The notes under the pieces are model-generated. The model did no database searches, was not told the origin of the DNA, and was given only the letters and a program-made list of their open reading frames with translations. From JACVRW01 sp035645115 (GTDB lineage Bacteria; Actinomycetota; Thermoleophilia; Solirubrobacterales; Thermoleophilaceae), in the NCBI GenBank assembly GCA_035645115.1, contig DASQNF010000069.1:1-6331 (forward strand): a DNA stretch of 6,331 bases, read 5' to 3'. How positions within the stretch are numbered: the stretch's first letter is position 1; every line of letters begins with the position of its first letter. This document shows positions 1 to 5,449 of the stretch, one piece after another. A program made the translations under genes and the position numbers.

Positions 1-364
1 GGGCCAGCTCGACTTCAGCTTCAGCGGCCTCAAGACCGCCCTGCTTTACCGGCTGCGCGACGACCCCGGAGCGTCGCGGGCGGACCTGGCCGCGTCCTAC
101 CAGCGCGCGATCGTCGACGCGCTCGTCAGCCGCACGCGCATTGCGCTCGAGCGCGAGGGCCTCGCGCGCCTGGCTATCGGCGGTGGCGTGGCAGCCAACT
201 CCGAGCTGCGCGCCGCGGTGGCCGAGCTGGACGCGTGCGTGTACGTCCCGCCGGTGGACCTCTGCACGGACAACGCCGCCATGATCGCAGGGGCGGCCCG
301 GTTTCTCGATCCGCTTCCCTACCCCGAGTACCTCACGCTGGACGCGGCGGCGCGGCTGGCGTAG
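1..364 (+). CDS. tsaD: tRNA N6-threonylcarbamoyladenosine transferase TsaD, C-terminal part
   Basis: This is the last 120 codons of a gene entering from the left edge; the frame starts at base 2 and ends at TAG 362-364. TsaD (Kae1/Gcp family, about 340 residues) transfers the threonylcarbamoyl group to A37 of ANN-decoding tRNAs in the cytoplasm, working with TsaB, TsaE and TsaC-type proteins. Visible family motifs are FSFSGLKTA near the start of the fragment, the glycine-rich GGGVAANSELR in the middle and CTDNAAMIAGAARF near the end. In E. coli TsaD the aspartate of the last motif is a metal ligand (with two histidines of a motif upstream of this window), and it is kept here. The C-terminus looks intact. 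The gene converges on the minus-strand antiporter, with 133 bases between the two stops. Upstream neighbours cannot be seen. Confidence 0.96.
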   Translation, partial: GQLDFSFSGLKTALLYRLRDDPGASRADLAASYQRAIVDALVSRTRIALEREGLARLAIGGGVAANSELRAAVAELDACVYVPPVDLCTDNAAMIAGAARFLDPLPYPEYLTLDAAARLA

Positions 365-396
365 ACGGCGCCAGCCCCGCCGAACAGCGAGAGTAA

Positions 397-421
397 GTTG
401 TCATCGCATATCGACGACAAC
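397..421. terminator. Imperfect hairpin between convergent genes, possible bidirectional terminator
   Basis: GTTGTC (397-402) and TCG (404-406) pair with CGA (412-414) and GACAAC (416-421). This gives a nine-pair stem with one A/C mismatch around a CATAT loop. The position, between the tsaD stop and the antiporter stop, is where a shared terminator is expected. There is no real T-tract on the plus side; on the minus side the stem is followed by TTACTCT, which is only weakly T-rich. The stem is less GC-rich than its surroundings, so it is not just a by-product of base composition. Confidence 0.45.
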
Positions 422-505
422 CTCGGTCTCGTTGCCACGGGCCACGGTCAGGCGGCCGAGCTCCCCGGGCGCCACGCTCCGTGACGTGGGCGCAGGCTCA
501 GGCAC
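401..505 (-). CDS. Possible small ORF (34 aa) overlapping the antiporter stop
   Basis: On the minus strand a GTG at 505-503 lies inside the last codons of the antiporter gene and opens a 34-codon frame that stops with TGA at 403-401. It overlaps the antiporter stop by 8 bases. A GAGGAG ribosome-binding-like stretch (521-516) sits 10 bases before the GTG, though it also encodes two glutamates of the antiporter. The peptide begins VPEPAPTSRS and ends GNETEVVVDMR, with a mixed, protein-like composition and about 80% G or C in third positions. I recognise no family. It could be a coupled small protein, the remnant of a longer gene, or chance. Its end coincides with the hairpin at 397-421. Confidence 0.25.
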   Translation of the reverse strand: MPEPAPTSRSVAPGELGRLTVARGNETEVVVDMR

Positions 506-2075
506 CGATCCGCGACTCCTCGAGGTCGAGCTCCCGCTCGACCTTGCGGCGCACCTCGTCGCTGATCTCGTGTGCGTTGCGCAGGGCGATCAGCTCCTCG
601 CGCTGCGCGTCGAAGAGCTCGTACATGAGGCGCCGGTAGGCCGCGGTGCGCTCCTCGTAGCCCTGTCCGTCCCCGCCCGCGGCCGCGCTGTGGCGCCGCA
701 GCCGGTAGTCGAACAGCGAGCGCGTGCGCTCGAGCGTCTCGGGACGCACCCAGTCCTCCCCGCCCACCTCCTCGAGGCGCGCCAGCGCCGCCTCGGCCAG
801 CCGCACGCGGGCGGCTGTCTCCTCGCGCGCCCCCTCGCCATCGTCGCGGATGCCGAGCCGGTCGATCAGCGGCGAGAGCGTCAGGCCCTGGCCCACCAAC
901 GTCACGAGGATCACGACGAAGGCGAGGAAGATGATCAGGTCGCGCTCGGGGAAGGGGCTGCCGGAGTCGGTCTCCAACGGGAGGGCGAGCGCCGCCGCCA
1001 GCGACACCGAGCCGCGCATCCCCGCCCAGCCGATCACCAGACGCTCCCGCCAACCCGCGCGCTGAGCCCGGACCGACTCGCGCCGGTCGACCGCTCGCAG
1101 CACGTAGGGCACCGTGAACTGCCAGACCATGCGCACGCCGACCACCGCCAAGGCCACGATCGCGCCCCACAGCGCAAGCTGGCCGCCGGACTCCCCGGAG
1201 AGGTCGCCCAGGATGCCGGGAAGCTGGAGCCCCACGAGGAGGAACAGCACCGCGTTCAGCAGGAAGGTCAGGATCTCCCACACGGACACACCCTGCAGGC
1301 GCATGACGGGGGTGGTGAGCTGCGGCGTGTGCCAGCCCATGTACACGCCGACCGTGACCGCCGCGATCACCCCGGAGAGCCCGAGCTCCTCCGCCGGCAG
1401 GTAGGCGACGTAGCCGCTGATCAGCGAGATGGTGATCTCCGTGGGCGGGTCGTCGATGCGGCTTCGCACCTGCCTGATCACCCAGCCCGCGGCCAGCCCG
1501 ATCAGCAGGCCGCCGATCCCGCTCAGCACGAAGCGGAGGCTGGCGTCGCCGAGCGAGAACGAGCCGGTGACCACGGCCGCGACCGCGAAGCGGTAGAGCA
1601 CGAGCGCCGTCCAGTCGTTCGTGAGGTTCTCGCCCTCGATGATCGTGATCAGGCGCCGCGGCGCGTTCGTGCGGCGAAGGATCTCGGCGGGCGCCACGGC
1701 GTCGGTGGGGGAGACGATCGCCCCGAGCACGAACGACTCCGCCCAGCCCAGCCCGATCACGAGGTGCCCCACGAGCGCGACGGCGCCCATCGTCGCGAAC
1801 ACCACGCCGATCGACAGCAGCGCTATCGGTCGCGCGTTGCGGCGCAGGTCGCGCAGGGAGGTGAAGAACGCGGCGCCGTAGAGGAGCGGCGGCAGGAAGA
1901 TCAGCAGCACCAGCTCGGGGTCGAGCTGCACGTCGGGTACGCCCGGGAGAAGCCCGATCGCCAGCCCGCCCGTGACGAGCGTGATCGGATAGGGGACGCC
2001 GATCACCTGCGCCAGCACCGCCAGTGCCGCGGTGCCCAGCAGCAGGCCGAAGATGACCAGCTCCACGTGCTCCAC
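498..2075 (-). CDS. Na+/H+ antiporter, CPA1 family (NhaP/YjcE type)
   Basis: This 525-residue inner-membrane protein exchanges Na+ (or K+) for protons and serves pH and cation homeostasis. About twelve hydrophobic segments lie within residues 1-400. Family signatures are FLPPLLYGAAFF (60-71), SPTDAV with Asp125 in the expected ion-binding helix, EGENLTNDWTALV (148-159, with Asp154) and GMRGSVSLAAALALP (352-366, with Arg354). Residues 410-525 form a charged, probably helical cytoplasmic tail rich in Glu and Arg, common in the bacterial subgroup with this architecture. The start is GTG at 2075-2073 and the first residues (MEHVELVIFGLL) look like the usual N-terminus of the family. No clear ribosome-binding site precedes it, so a very short leader or leaderless mRNA is possible. 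It is divergent from the glutaredoxin-like gene with only 25 bases between starts. Ion preference cannot be told from sequence. Confidence 0.95.
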   Translation of the reverse strand: MEHVELVIFGLLLGTAALAVLAQVIGVPYPITLVTGGLAIGLLPGVPDVQLDPELVLLIFLPPLLYGAAFFTSLRDLRRNARPIALLSIGVVFATMGAVALVGHLVIGLGWAESFVLGAIVSPTDAVAPAEILRRTNAPRRLITIIEGENLTNDWTALVLYRFAVAAVVTGSFSLGDASLRFVLSGIGGLLIGLAAGWVIRQVRSRIDDPPTEITISLISGYVAYLPAEELGLSGVIAAVTVGVYMGWHTPQLTTPVMRLQGVSVWEILTFLLNAVLFLLVGLQLPGILGDLSGESGGQLALWGAIVALAVVGVRMVWQFTVPYVLRAVDRRESVRAQRAGWRERLVIGWAGMRGSVSLAAALALPLETDSGSPFPERDLIIFLAFVVILVTLVGQGLTLSPLIDRLGIRDDGEGAREETAARVRLAEAALARLEEVGGEDWVRPETLERTRSLFDYRLRRHSAAAGGDGQGYEERTAAYRRLMYELFDAQREELIALRNAHEISDEVRRKVERELDLEESRIGA

Positions 2076-2100
2076 GGCGCAAGGGTGGCACGCGGCTAGG
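2076..2100. promoter_or_regulatory. 25-base divergent start region, promoters not resolved
   Basis: Only 25 bases lie between the GTG of the antiporter (minus) and the GTG of the glutaredoxin-like gene (plus). This is too short to hold two ordinary promoters with leaders, so promoter elements must lie inside the opposite gene's first codons, or the transcripts start at or near the GTG codons. I see no convincing -35/-10 pair and no strong ribosome-binding site on either strand. No Rex-type palindrome of the TTGTGAA...TTCACAA kind is present. Confidence 0.35.
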
Positions 2101-2355
2101 GTGCCGGGAATCGCGACGATAACCCTCTACGGCAAGCCGGGCTGCCACCTGTGCGAGGAGGCGCGCGCGGTCGTCGAGCAGGCCCGCATCGAGCAGCCGT
2201 TCAAGCTCGTGGAGGTGGACGTGTCGCTCGACCCGCGCCTCCACGCCCTTTACGGCGAGCGCATCCCGGTGCTCGAGCTCGACGGCCACGAGCTGTTCGA
2301 GTACGTGGTCGACCCCTACGTGCTCAGGGAGCGGCTCGGTAGAGTGGACGCGTGA
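2101..2355 (+). CDS. Glutaredoxin-like thioredoxin-fold protein (DUF836/NrdH-like)
   Basis: This small cytoplasmic protein of 84 residues has a thioredoxin fold without extensions. Strand one (IATITLYGKPG) leads into the redox motif CHLC (Cys15 and Cys18), a helix follows, and RIPVLELDGHELFEY carries the cis-proline (Pro56) expected to face the active-site cysteines. Such proteins reduce disulfides on partner proteins; the partner is unknown here. GTG at 2101 is chosen because it starts just before the first beta strand. The frame stays open further upstream, but that would run across the antiporter start and add unlike sequence. The stop overlaps the rex start by 4 bases (GTGA at 2352-2355). 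A small glutaredoxin-like gene directly before rex is a known actinobacterial arrangement, which supports both calls. It could be either DUF836 or the wider glutaredoxin family. Confidence 0.88.
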   Translation: MPGIATITLYGKPGCHLCEEARAVVEQARIEQPFKLVEVDVSLDPRLHALYGERIPVLELDGHELFEYVVDPYVLRERLGRVDA

Positions 2356-3023
2356 GCATCCACGAGCCCATGACGGGTGCGGCCGGGCTCGAGGACGGTG
2401 GAGGCGAGCGGCTCTCGCTTGGCGTCGCCGCCCGGCTGTCGCGCTACCTGCAGGTGCTCACCCAGGCCAAGAAGATGGGCCGCGAGACGATCTCCTCCCA
2501 GGAGCTTGCGGACTACACGCACGTCAACTCGACGCAGATCCGGCGCGACCTGTCCGGCTTCGGCAAGTTCGGCAAGCGCGGGGTGGGCTACAACGTCGAC
2601 TCGCTCGTCTCGCAGATCCGCAAGATCCTGCGGAGCACCGGCAAGCACAACATCGCGCTGTTCGGCGCGGGCAACCTCGGCCAGGCGATCGCCGGGTCGG
2701 ACATCTTCGCCGACCACGGCTTCCGGGTCGTGGCGCTCTTCGACAAGGATCCCGCCAAGGTCGGCCAGCGCGTGAACGAGACCCTCACCGTGCGCGCGTA
2801 CGAGGACCTCGAGAAGGTGATCCGCGAGGAGGACGTGGTGGTCGGCGTGCTCGCGGTGCCCACCGGCGCGGCCCAGGAGGTGGCCGACGACCTCGTCACC
2901 GCCGGAGTGAAGATCATCTTCAACTACTCGGAAGCCCTGCTGCAGGTGCCGCCGGAGGTGACCGTGCACACCTCGAGCCCTGCCGTCGACCTGCTCTACG
3001 CGCTCTACTTCTACCTCACGTAG
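2352..3023 (+). CDS. rex: Redox-sensing transcriptional repressor Rex
   Basis: Rex senses the NADH/NAD+ ratio: it binds operator DNA when NADH is low and lets go when NADH rises, controlling respiration and fermentation genes. The 223-residue length is slightly above the usual 205-215 because of a 20-residue loose N-terminus. A winged-helix domain covers about 22-85, with the recognition region STQIRRDLSGFGKFGKRGVGY at 60-80. The Rossmann domain follows with the dinucleotide motif FGAGNLGQAI (104-113) and Asp131 at the end of the second strand, as expected for NAD(H) rather than NADP(H). The C-terminal dimerisation helix is SPAVDLLYALYFYL. The start is GTG 2352, overlapping the previous stop; ATG 2370 (residue 7) is an alternative. 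In Streptomyces rex is followed by hemA, but here a GCS2-type ligase follows 9 bases later. No obvious Rex operator is seen in this window. Confidence 0.97.
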   Translation: MSIHEPMTGAAGLEDGGGERLSLGVAARLSRYLQVLTQAKKMGRETISSQELADYTHVNSTQIRRDLSGFGKFGKRGVGYNVDSLVSQIRKILRSTGKHNIALFGAGNLGQAIAGSDIFADHGFRVVALFDKDPAKVGQRVNETLTVRAYEDLEKVIREEDVVVGVLAVPTGAAQEVADDLVTAGVKIIFNYSEALLQVPPEVTVHTSSPAVDLLYALYFYLT

Positions 3024-3032
3024 AAACCCGCG

Positions 3033-4187
3033 ATGCTCGACATGCCGAGGGTCAGGGAGGTCTTCGAGGCCTCGACGGACTTCACCGTGGGGATCGAAGA
3101 GGAGTTCGCGATCCTCGACCCCGAGACGCGAGCGCTCGACCACCGCTTCGAGGATCTGCGCGACGCTGCGAGCGCCGACCCGGTGCTGGCCGAAGCGGTG
3201 GCGGGCGAGCTGATCCGCTCGGAGATCGAGATCCGCTCGGGCCGCGGCGAGAGCTTCGCCGAAGCCCTGGCGCGCCAGCGCGAGGTGCGTAGCCGCCTCT
3301 TCGCGCTGGCCGCCGCTCGCGGCGCTCTGCTCGGCGCCACCGGCACGCACCCGTGGAGCCCCTGGCAGGACCAGTTGATCATCGACACCGACCACTACCG
3401 CCGCGTGGAGAGCGCGCTGCAGTACGTGGCCTGGCGCAACAACACCTTCAGCGTGCACGTGCACGTGGGGGTACAGGGGGCCGACCGCGCGCTCCGGGTG
3501 TGCGACCGCCTGCGGGCGCTGATGCCGGAGCTGCTCGCGATCTCGGCGAACTCGCCCTTCCTCGACGGGCGCAACTCCGGCCTGCACTCCGCGCGCTCGC
3601 AGATCTTCACGAAGAGCTTTCCGCGCTGCGGGATCCCCGACGCCTTCGGCGGCTGGCGAGCCTACGCGGACTACGTCGAGTTCCTCGTGCGCACGCGCTC
3701 GATCGTCGAGTTCACGCAGGTCTGGTGGAGCGTGCGCCCGCACCACACCTACGGCACCGTCGAGATGCGCATATGCGACGCCCAGACGAGCGCCGATGAC
3801 TCGAGCGCGCTGGCGGGGCTGATCACGGCATGCGTGGCTCAGGCCGCGCTCGACCACGATGACGGGGTGCCGTTCGAGGACCCGCCCGGCCGCCTCCTCG
3901 AGGAGAACTTCTGGCGCGCCATACGCCACGGCCTCGACGGCAAGCTGATCGACTTCGAGCGCGCGGAGGAGTACCCCGCGACGGCCGCGCGGGAACGCCT
4001 GCTCGCGTGGACGGCGCCGGCGCGCAGCGTGCTCGGCATCGATCCGGCGCTGCCCGAGGAGAACGGGGCGCAGCGCCAGCGGCGAGCGCTCGCGGGCGGA
4101 GCTTCGATCGAGGAGGTATACGCCGCGGAGCTGGCGTTGACGGAACGGACCTATGCGACCTATGCGAAGGAGGAGGCGATCAGGTGA
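3033..4187 (+). CDS. Carboxylate-amine ligase, glutamate-cysteine ligase type 2 (YbdK/GCS2) family
   Basis: This 384-residue cytoplasmic enzyme has a glutamine-synthetase-like ligase fold and is close to the usual length of about 370. Members join a carboxylate to an amine using ATP; E. coli YbdK has weak glutamate-cysteine ligase activity and the true substrates of most members are unknown. Family motifs in order are FTVGIEEEFAILDPET (17-32), where the glutamates are probable metal ligands; HVHVGV (142-147); LAISANSPFLDGRNSG (168-183); SARSQIFTKSFPRCGIPDAFG (186-206); and GTVEMRICDAQT (241-252), with Glu244 and Arg246. ATG 3033 is used; ATG 3042 is equally possible, and neither has a clear ribosome-binding site. 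It starts 9 bases after rex and ends in a GTGA overlap with the next gene. A 9-base perfect tandem repeat (4149-4166) encodes TYATYA near the C-terminus. Since actinobacteria generally use mycothiol rather than glutathione, the product may be gamma-glutamylcysteine or another amide. Confidence 0.93.
   Translation: MLDMPRVREVFEASTDFTVGIEEEFAILDPETRALDHRFEDLRDAASADPVLAEAVAGELIRSEIEIRSGRGESFAEALARQREVRSRLFALAAARGALLGATGTHPWSPWQDQLIIDTDHYRRVESALQYVAWRNNTFSVHVHVGVQGADRALRVCDRLRALMPELLAISANSPFLDGRNSGLHSARSQIFTKSFPRCGIPDAFGGWRAYADYVEFLVRTRSIVEFTQVWWSVRPHHTYGTVEMRICDAQTSADDSSALAGLITACVAQAALDHDDGVPFEDPPGRLLEENFWRAIRHGLDGKLIDFERAEEYPATAARERLLAWTAPARSVLGIDPALPEENGAQRQRRALAGGASIEEVYAAELALTERTYATYAKEEAIR
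4167..4176 (+). promoter_or_regulatory. Strong ribosome-binding site for the DUF1844-like gene
   Basis: AAGGAGGAGG ends 7 bases before GTG 4184 and is the strongest Shine-Dalgarno match in the window. It lies within the last codons of the GCS2-family gene and decides the GTG start of the following gene. Confidence 0.8.
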
Positions 4188-4501
4188 GTGCGCAGGAGCC
4201 CCGAGAGCCGAGTGAGGCTGAGCTGCTCGAGGCGCTACGCCGCGTCAGGACCGAGGACGTGTTGCTGCAGACCGCGGCCTCGCTCGTGAACCTCGCCGGC
4301 CAGAAGCTGGCGGTGAAGGAGGCTCGCGACCCGGCCGAGGCGAAGAAGGCGATCGACGCCGCCCGGGCGATCCTCCCGCTCTGCCCGGAGGAGGAGACCA
4401 CGCCGATCAAGGACGCGCTCTCGCAGGTGCAGTTGCTCTTCGTCAAGGAGACCGACGAGCGCGCGAAGGCGCGCTCGAAGATCTGGACGCCGGGCTCGTG
4501 A
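4184..4501 (+). CDS. Small helical protein, DUF1844-like, function unknown
   Basis: This 105-residue cytoplasmic protein has no signal peptide or membrane segment. GTG 4184 is chosen because of the strong ribosome-binding site and the 4-base overlap with the upstream stop. Residues 1-20 are charged and probably loose. Residues 24-47 (from DVLLQTAASLVNLAG) and 50-64 (PAEAKKAIDAARAIL) look like amphipathic helices, followed by an acidic stretch PEEET and a third helix (75-100). The pattern of a hydrophobic helix, then an Ala-Lys-x-x-Ile-Asp segment, then a final helix with a basic tail resembles DUF1844 proteins, whose role is unknown. This is recalled pattern similarity, not a search result. 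There are no cysteine pairs or catalytic motifs; the single cysteine is at position 67. It overlaps mtnP by 4 bases, so its amount is probably tied to that of the phosphorylase. Confidence 0.85.
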   Translation: MSAQEPREPSEAELLEALRRVRTEDVLLQTAASLVNLAGQKLAVKEARDPAEAKKAIDAARAILPLCPEEETTPIKDALSQVQLLFVKETDERAKARSKIWTPGS

Positions 4502-5292
4502 TCGGCATATTTGGCGGGTCCGGCTTCTACCGCTTCCTCGACGACGTCGTCGAGGAGCTCCCGGTGCCCACGCCTTACGGCCCGCCCTCGGCGCCCGTGC
4601 GGGTTGGGCGGATCGAGGGCGTGGAGGTGGCCTTCATGCCCCGCCACGGGGACGAGCACACGCTGCCGCCGCACCGCATCAACTACCGCGCGAACGTCTG
4701 GGCGATGAAGGAGGTGGGCGCTCGCCGGCTGATCGGCCCGTGCGCCTGCGGGTCCTTGCGGCCCGAGCTCGAGCCCGGAACCTTCGTGATCTGCGACCAG
4801 TTCGTGGACCACACCCACGCCCGCGAGAGCACCTTCTATGACGGCCCGCAGACGACCCACGTCTCGGCCGCCGACCCGTACTGCACCCAGCTGAGCGCGG
4901 TGCTCGCCGAGAGCGCGCGCGAGCTCGATATCCCCGTGGTGGAGGGCGGCACCGTGGTGGTGATCCAGGGGCCGCGCTTCGCCACCCGGGCCGAGTCGCG
5001 CATGTTCTCGGCCTCCGGCTTCCACGTGATCAACATGACCCAGTACCCCGAGTGCTGGCTTGCTCGCGAGCTCGAGCTCTGCTACGCGAACGTGTCTCTC
5101 GTGACCGACTACGACGTGGGCCTCGCGGGCATGCCCCACGTGCCGCCGGTGTCCGCTGAGCGCGCCTTCGAGGTCTTCAACCAGAACCTCGACCGGCTGC
5201 GGGCGCTGCTCTTCCACGCGGTCACGAATGTGGGGCCGCAGCCGGATGACGCCTGCTCCTCCGCGCTCGCCAGCGCGATCGTGCCCCGCTGA
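4498..5292 (+). CDS. mtnP: S-methyl-5'-thioadenosine phosphorylase (MTAP/PNP family)
   Basis: This 264-residue cytoplasmic enzyme is predicted to split 5'-methylthioadenosine with phosphate into adenine and 5-methylthioribose-1-phosphate, feeding purine and methionine salvage. Family motifs in order are IGIFGGSGFY (2-11, phosphate-binding Ser8), MPRHGDEHTLPPHRINYRAN (47-66), the CGSL core at 84-87, VICDQFVDHT (97-106), GGTVVVIQGPRFATRAES (150-167), INMTQYPE (178-185) and VTDYDVG (202-208). Human MTAP uses the two aspartates of TDYD at the base-binding site, which favours adenine rather than guanine nucleosides. Purine nucleoside phosphorylases of the same superfamily are the main alternative, so specificity is likely rather than proven. 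The start is GTG 4498 in a GTGA overlap with the upstream stop. There is no good ribosome-binding site, so translation probably depends on coupling. The last 15 residues look loose and dispensable. This is the last gene of the string, and a strong hairpin follows. Confidence 0.93.
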   Translation: MIGIFGGSGFYRFLDDVVEELPVPTPYGPPSAPVRVGRIEGVEVAFMPRHGDEHTLPPHRINYRANVWAMKEVGARRLIGPCACGSLRPELEPGTFVICDQFVDHTHARESTFYDGPQTTHVSAADPYCTQLSAVLAESARELDIPVVEGGTVVVIQGPRFATRAESRMFSASGFHVINMTQYPECWLARELELCYANVSLVTDYDVGLAGMPHVPPVSAERAFEVFNQNLDRLRALLFHAVTNVGPQPDDACSSALASAIVPR

Positions 5293-5295
5293 CGT

Positions 5296-5333
5296 GGCGC
5301 GTCCGGCCGGCGTCGCGATCCGCCGGCCGCGCC
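5296..5333 (+). terminator. Strong GC hairpin just after mtnP, probable terminator
   Basis: CGGCCGGCG (5304-5312) pairs perfectly with CGCCGGCCG (5321-5329) across an 8-base loop. An outer GGCG/CGCC arm can add pairs if a few bases bulge out. The stem begins within 12 bases of the mtnP stop. No T-run follows, so it is not a textbook intrinsic terminator, but U-poor hairpin terminators are reported for high-GC actinobacteria. It could also protect the operon mRNA from 3' decay. Confidence 0.5.
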
Positions 5334-5353
5334 GCCTCGAATCGCCCACTCGA

Positions 5354-5359
5354 TAGACT
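5354..5359 (+). promoter_or_regulatory. Candidate -10 box for hppA
   Basis: TAGACT fits the actinobacterial TANNNT pattern and lies in the only relatively AT-rich patch of the mtnP-hppA gap. No recognisable -35 stands 16-18 bases upstream. If real, transcription would start near 5366 and give a leader of about 84 bases before the TTG start. Confidence 0.3.
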
Positions 5360-5360
5360 G

Positions 5361-5411
5361 CCCGCCGCTCTGCTGCGGACGGGGCCCACTTGGCGTGCGT
5401 CCTCGCGCACG
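5361..5411 (+). other. Two hairpins in the hppA leader
   Basis: CCCGCCGC (5361-5368) can pair with GCGG (5375-5378) and CGGG (5380-5383), leaving a bulged A and a 6-base loop. A second perfect 6-base stem is CGTGCG (5394-5399) with CGCACG (5406-5411). Both lie between the candidate -10 box and the hppA ribosome-binding site. Such stems arise by chance in GC-rich DNA, and no known riboswitch class is recognised. If transcription starts near 5366 the first stem would be cut short. Confidence 0.25.
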
Positions 5412-5435
5412 ATCCGCCCGCCGGCTGAACCACAC

Positions 5436-5440
5436 GGAGG
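5436..5440 (+). promoter_or_regulatory. Ribosome-binding site for hppA
   Basis: GGAGG stands 9 bases before TTG 5450. It supports this uncommon start codon, because no ATG or GTG fits the expected N-terminus of the family better. Confidence 0.75.
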
Positions 5441-5449
5441 ACAACCCCC

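Noticed and set aside
397..421. GTTGTC...GACAAC palindrome considered as a Rex operator
   Set aside because: Rex sites look like TTGTGAA with a short spacer and TTCACAA. This palindrome has the wrong half-sites and spacing, and it lies between convergent gene ends.
432..2099. 555-codon plus-strand open frame opposite the antiporter
   Set aside because: The product is rich in His, Arg, Gln and Asp with no recognisable fold, typical of the antisense of a GC-rich membrane protein gene.
2032..2100. Longer N-terminus for the glutaredoxin-like gene starting at ATG 2032
   Set aside because: It would place 23 unlike residues before the first beta strand and overlap the antiporter's first codons. 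GTG 2101 gives a compact thioredoxin fold of normal length.
448..2289. 613-codon minus-strand open frame over the antiporter and the glutaredoxin-like gene
   Set aside because: It is a shadow frame: the translation is low-complexity Arg/Ala/Gly/Pro-rich with no domain, while the antiporter frame on the same strand has clear family motifs.
2316..3929. 537-codon minus-strand open frame opposite rex and the ligase
   Set aside because: Its His/Val/Arg/Asp-rich sequence is the mirror of two well-supported genes and shows no motif. Long antisense frames are expected when third positions are nearly all G or C.
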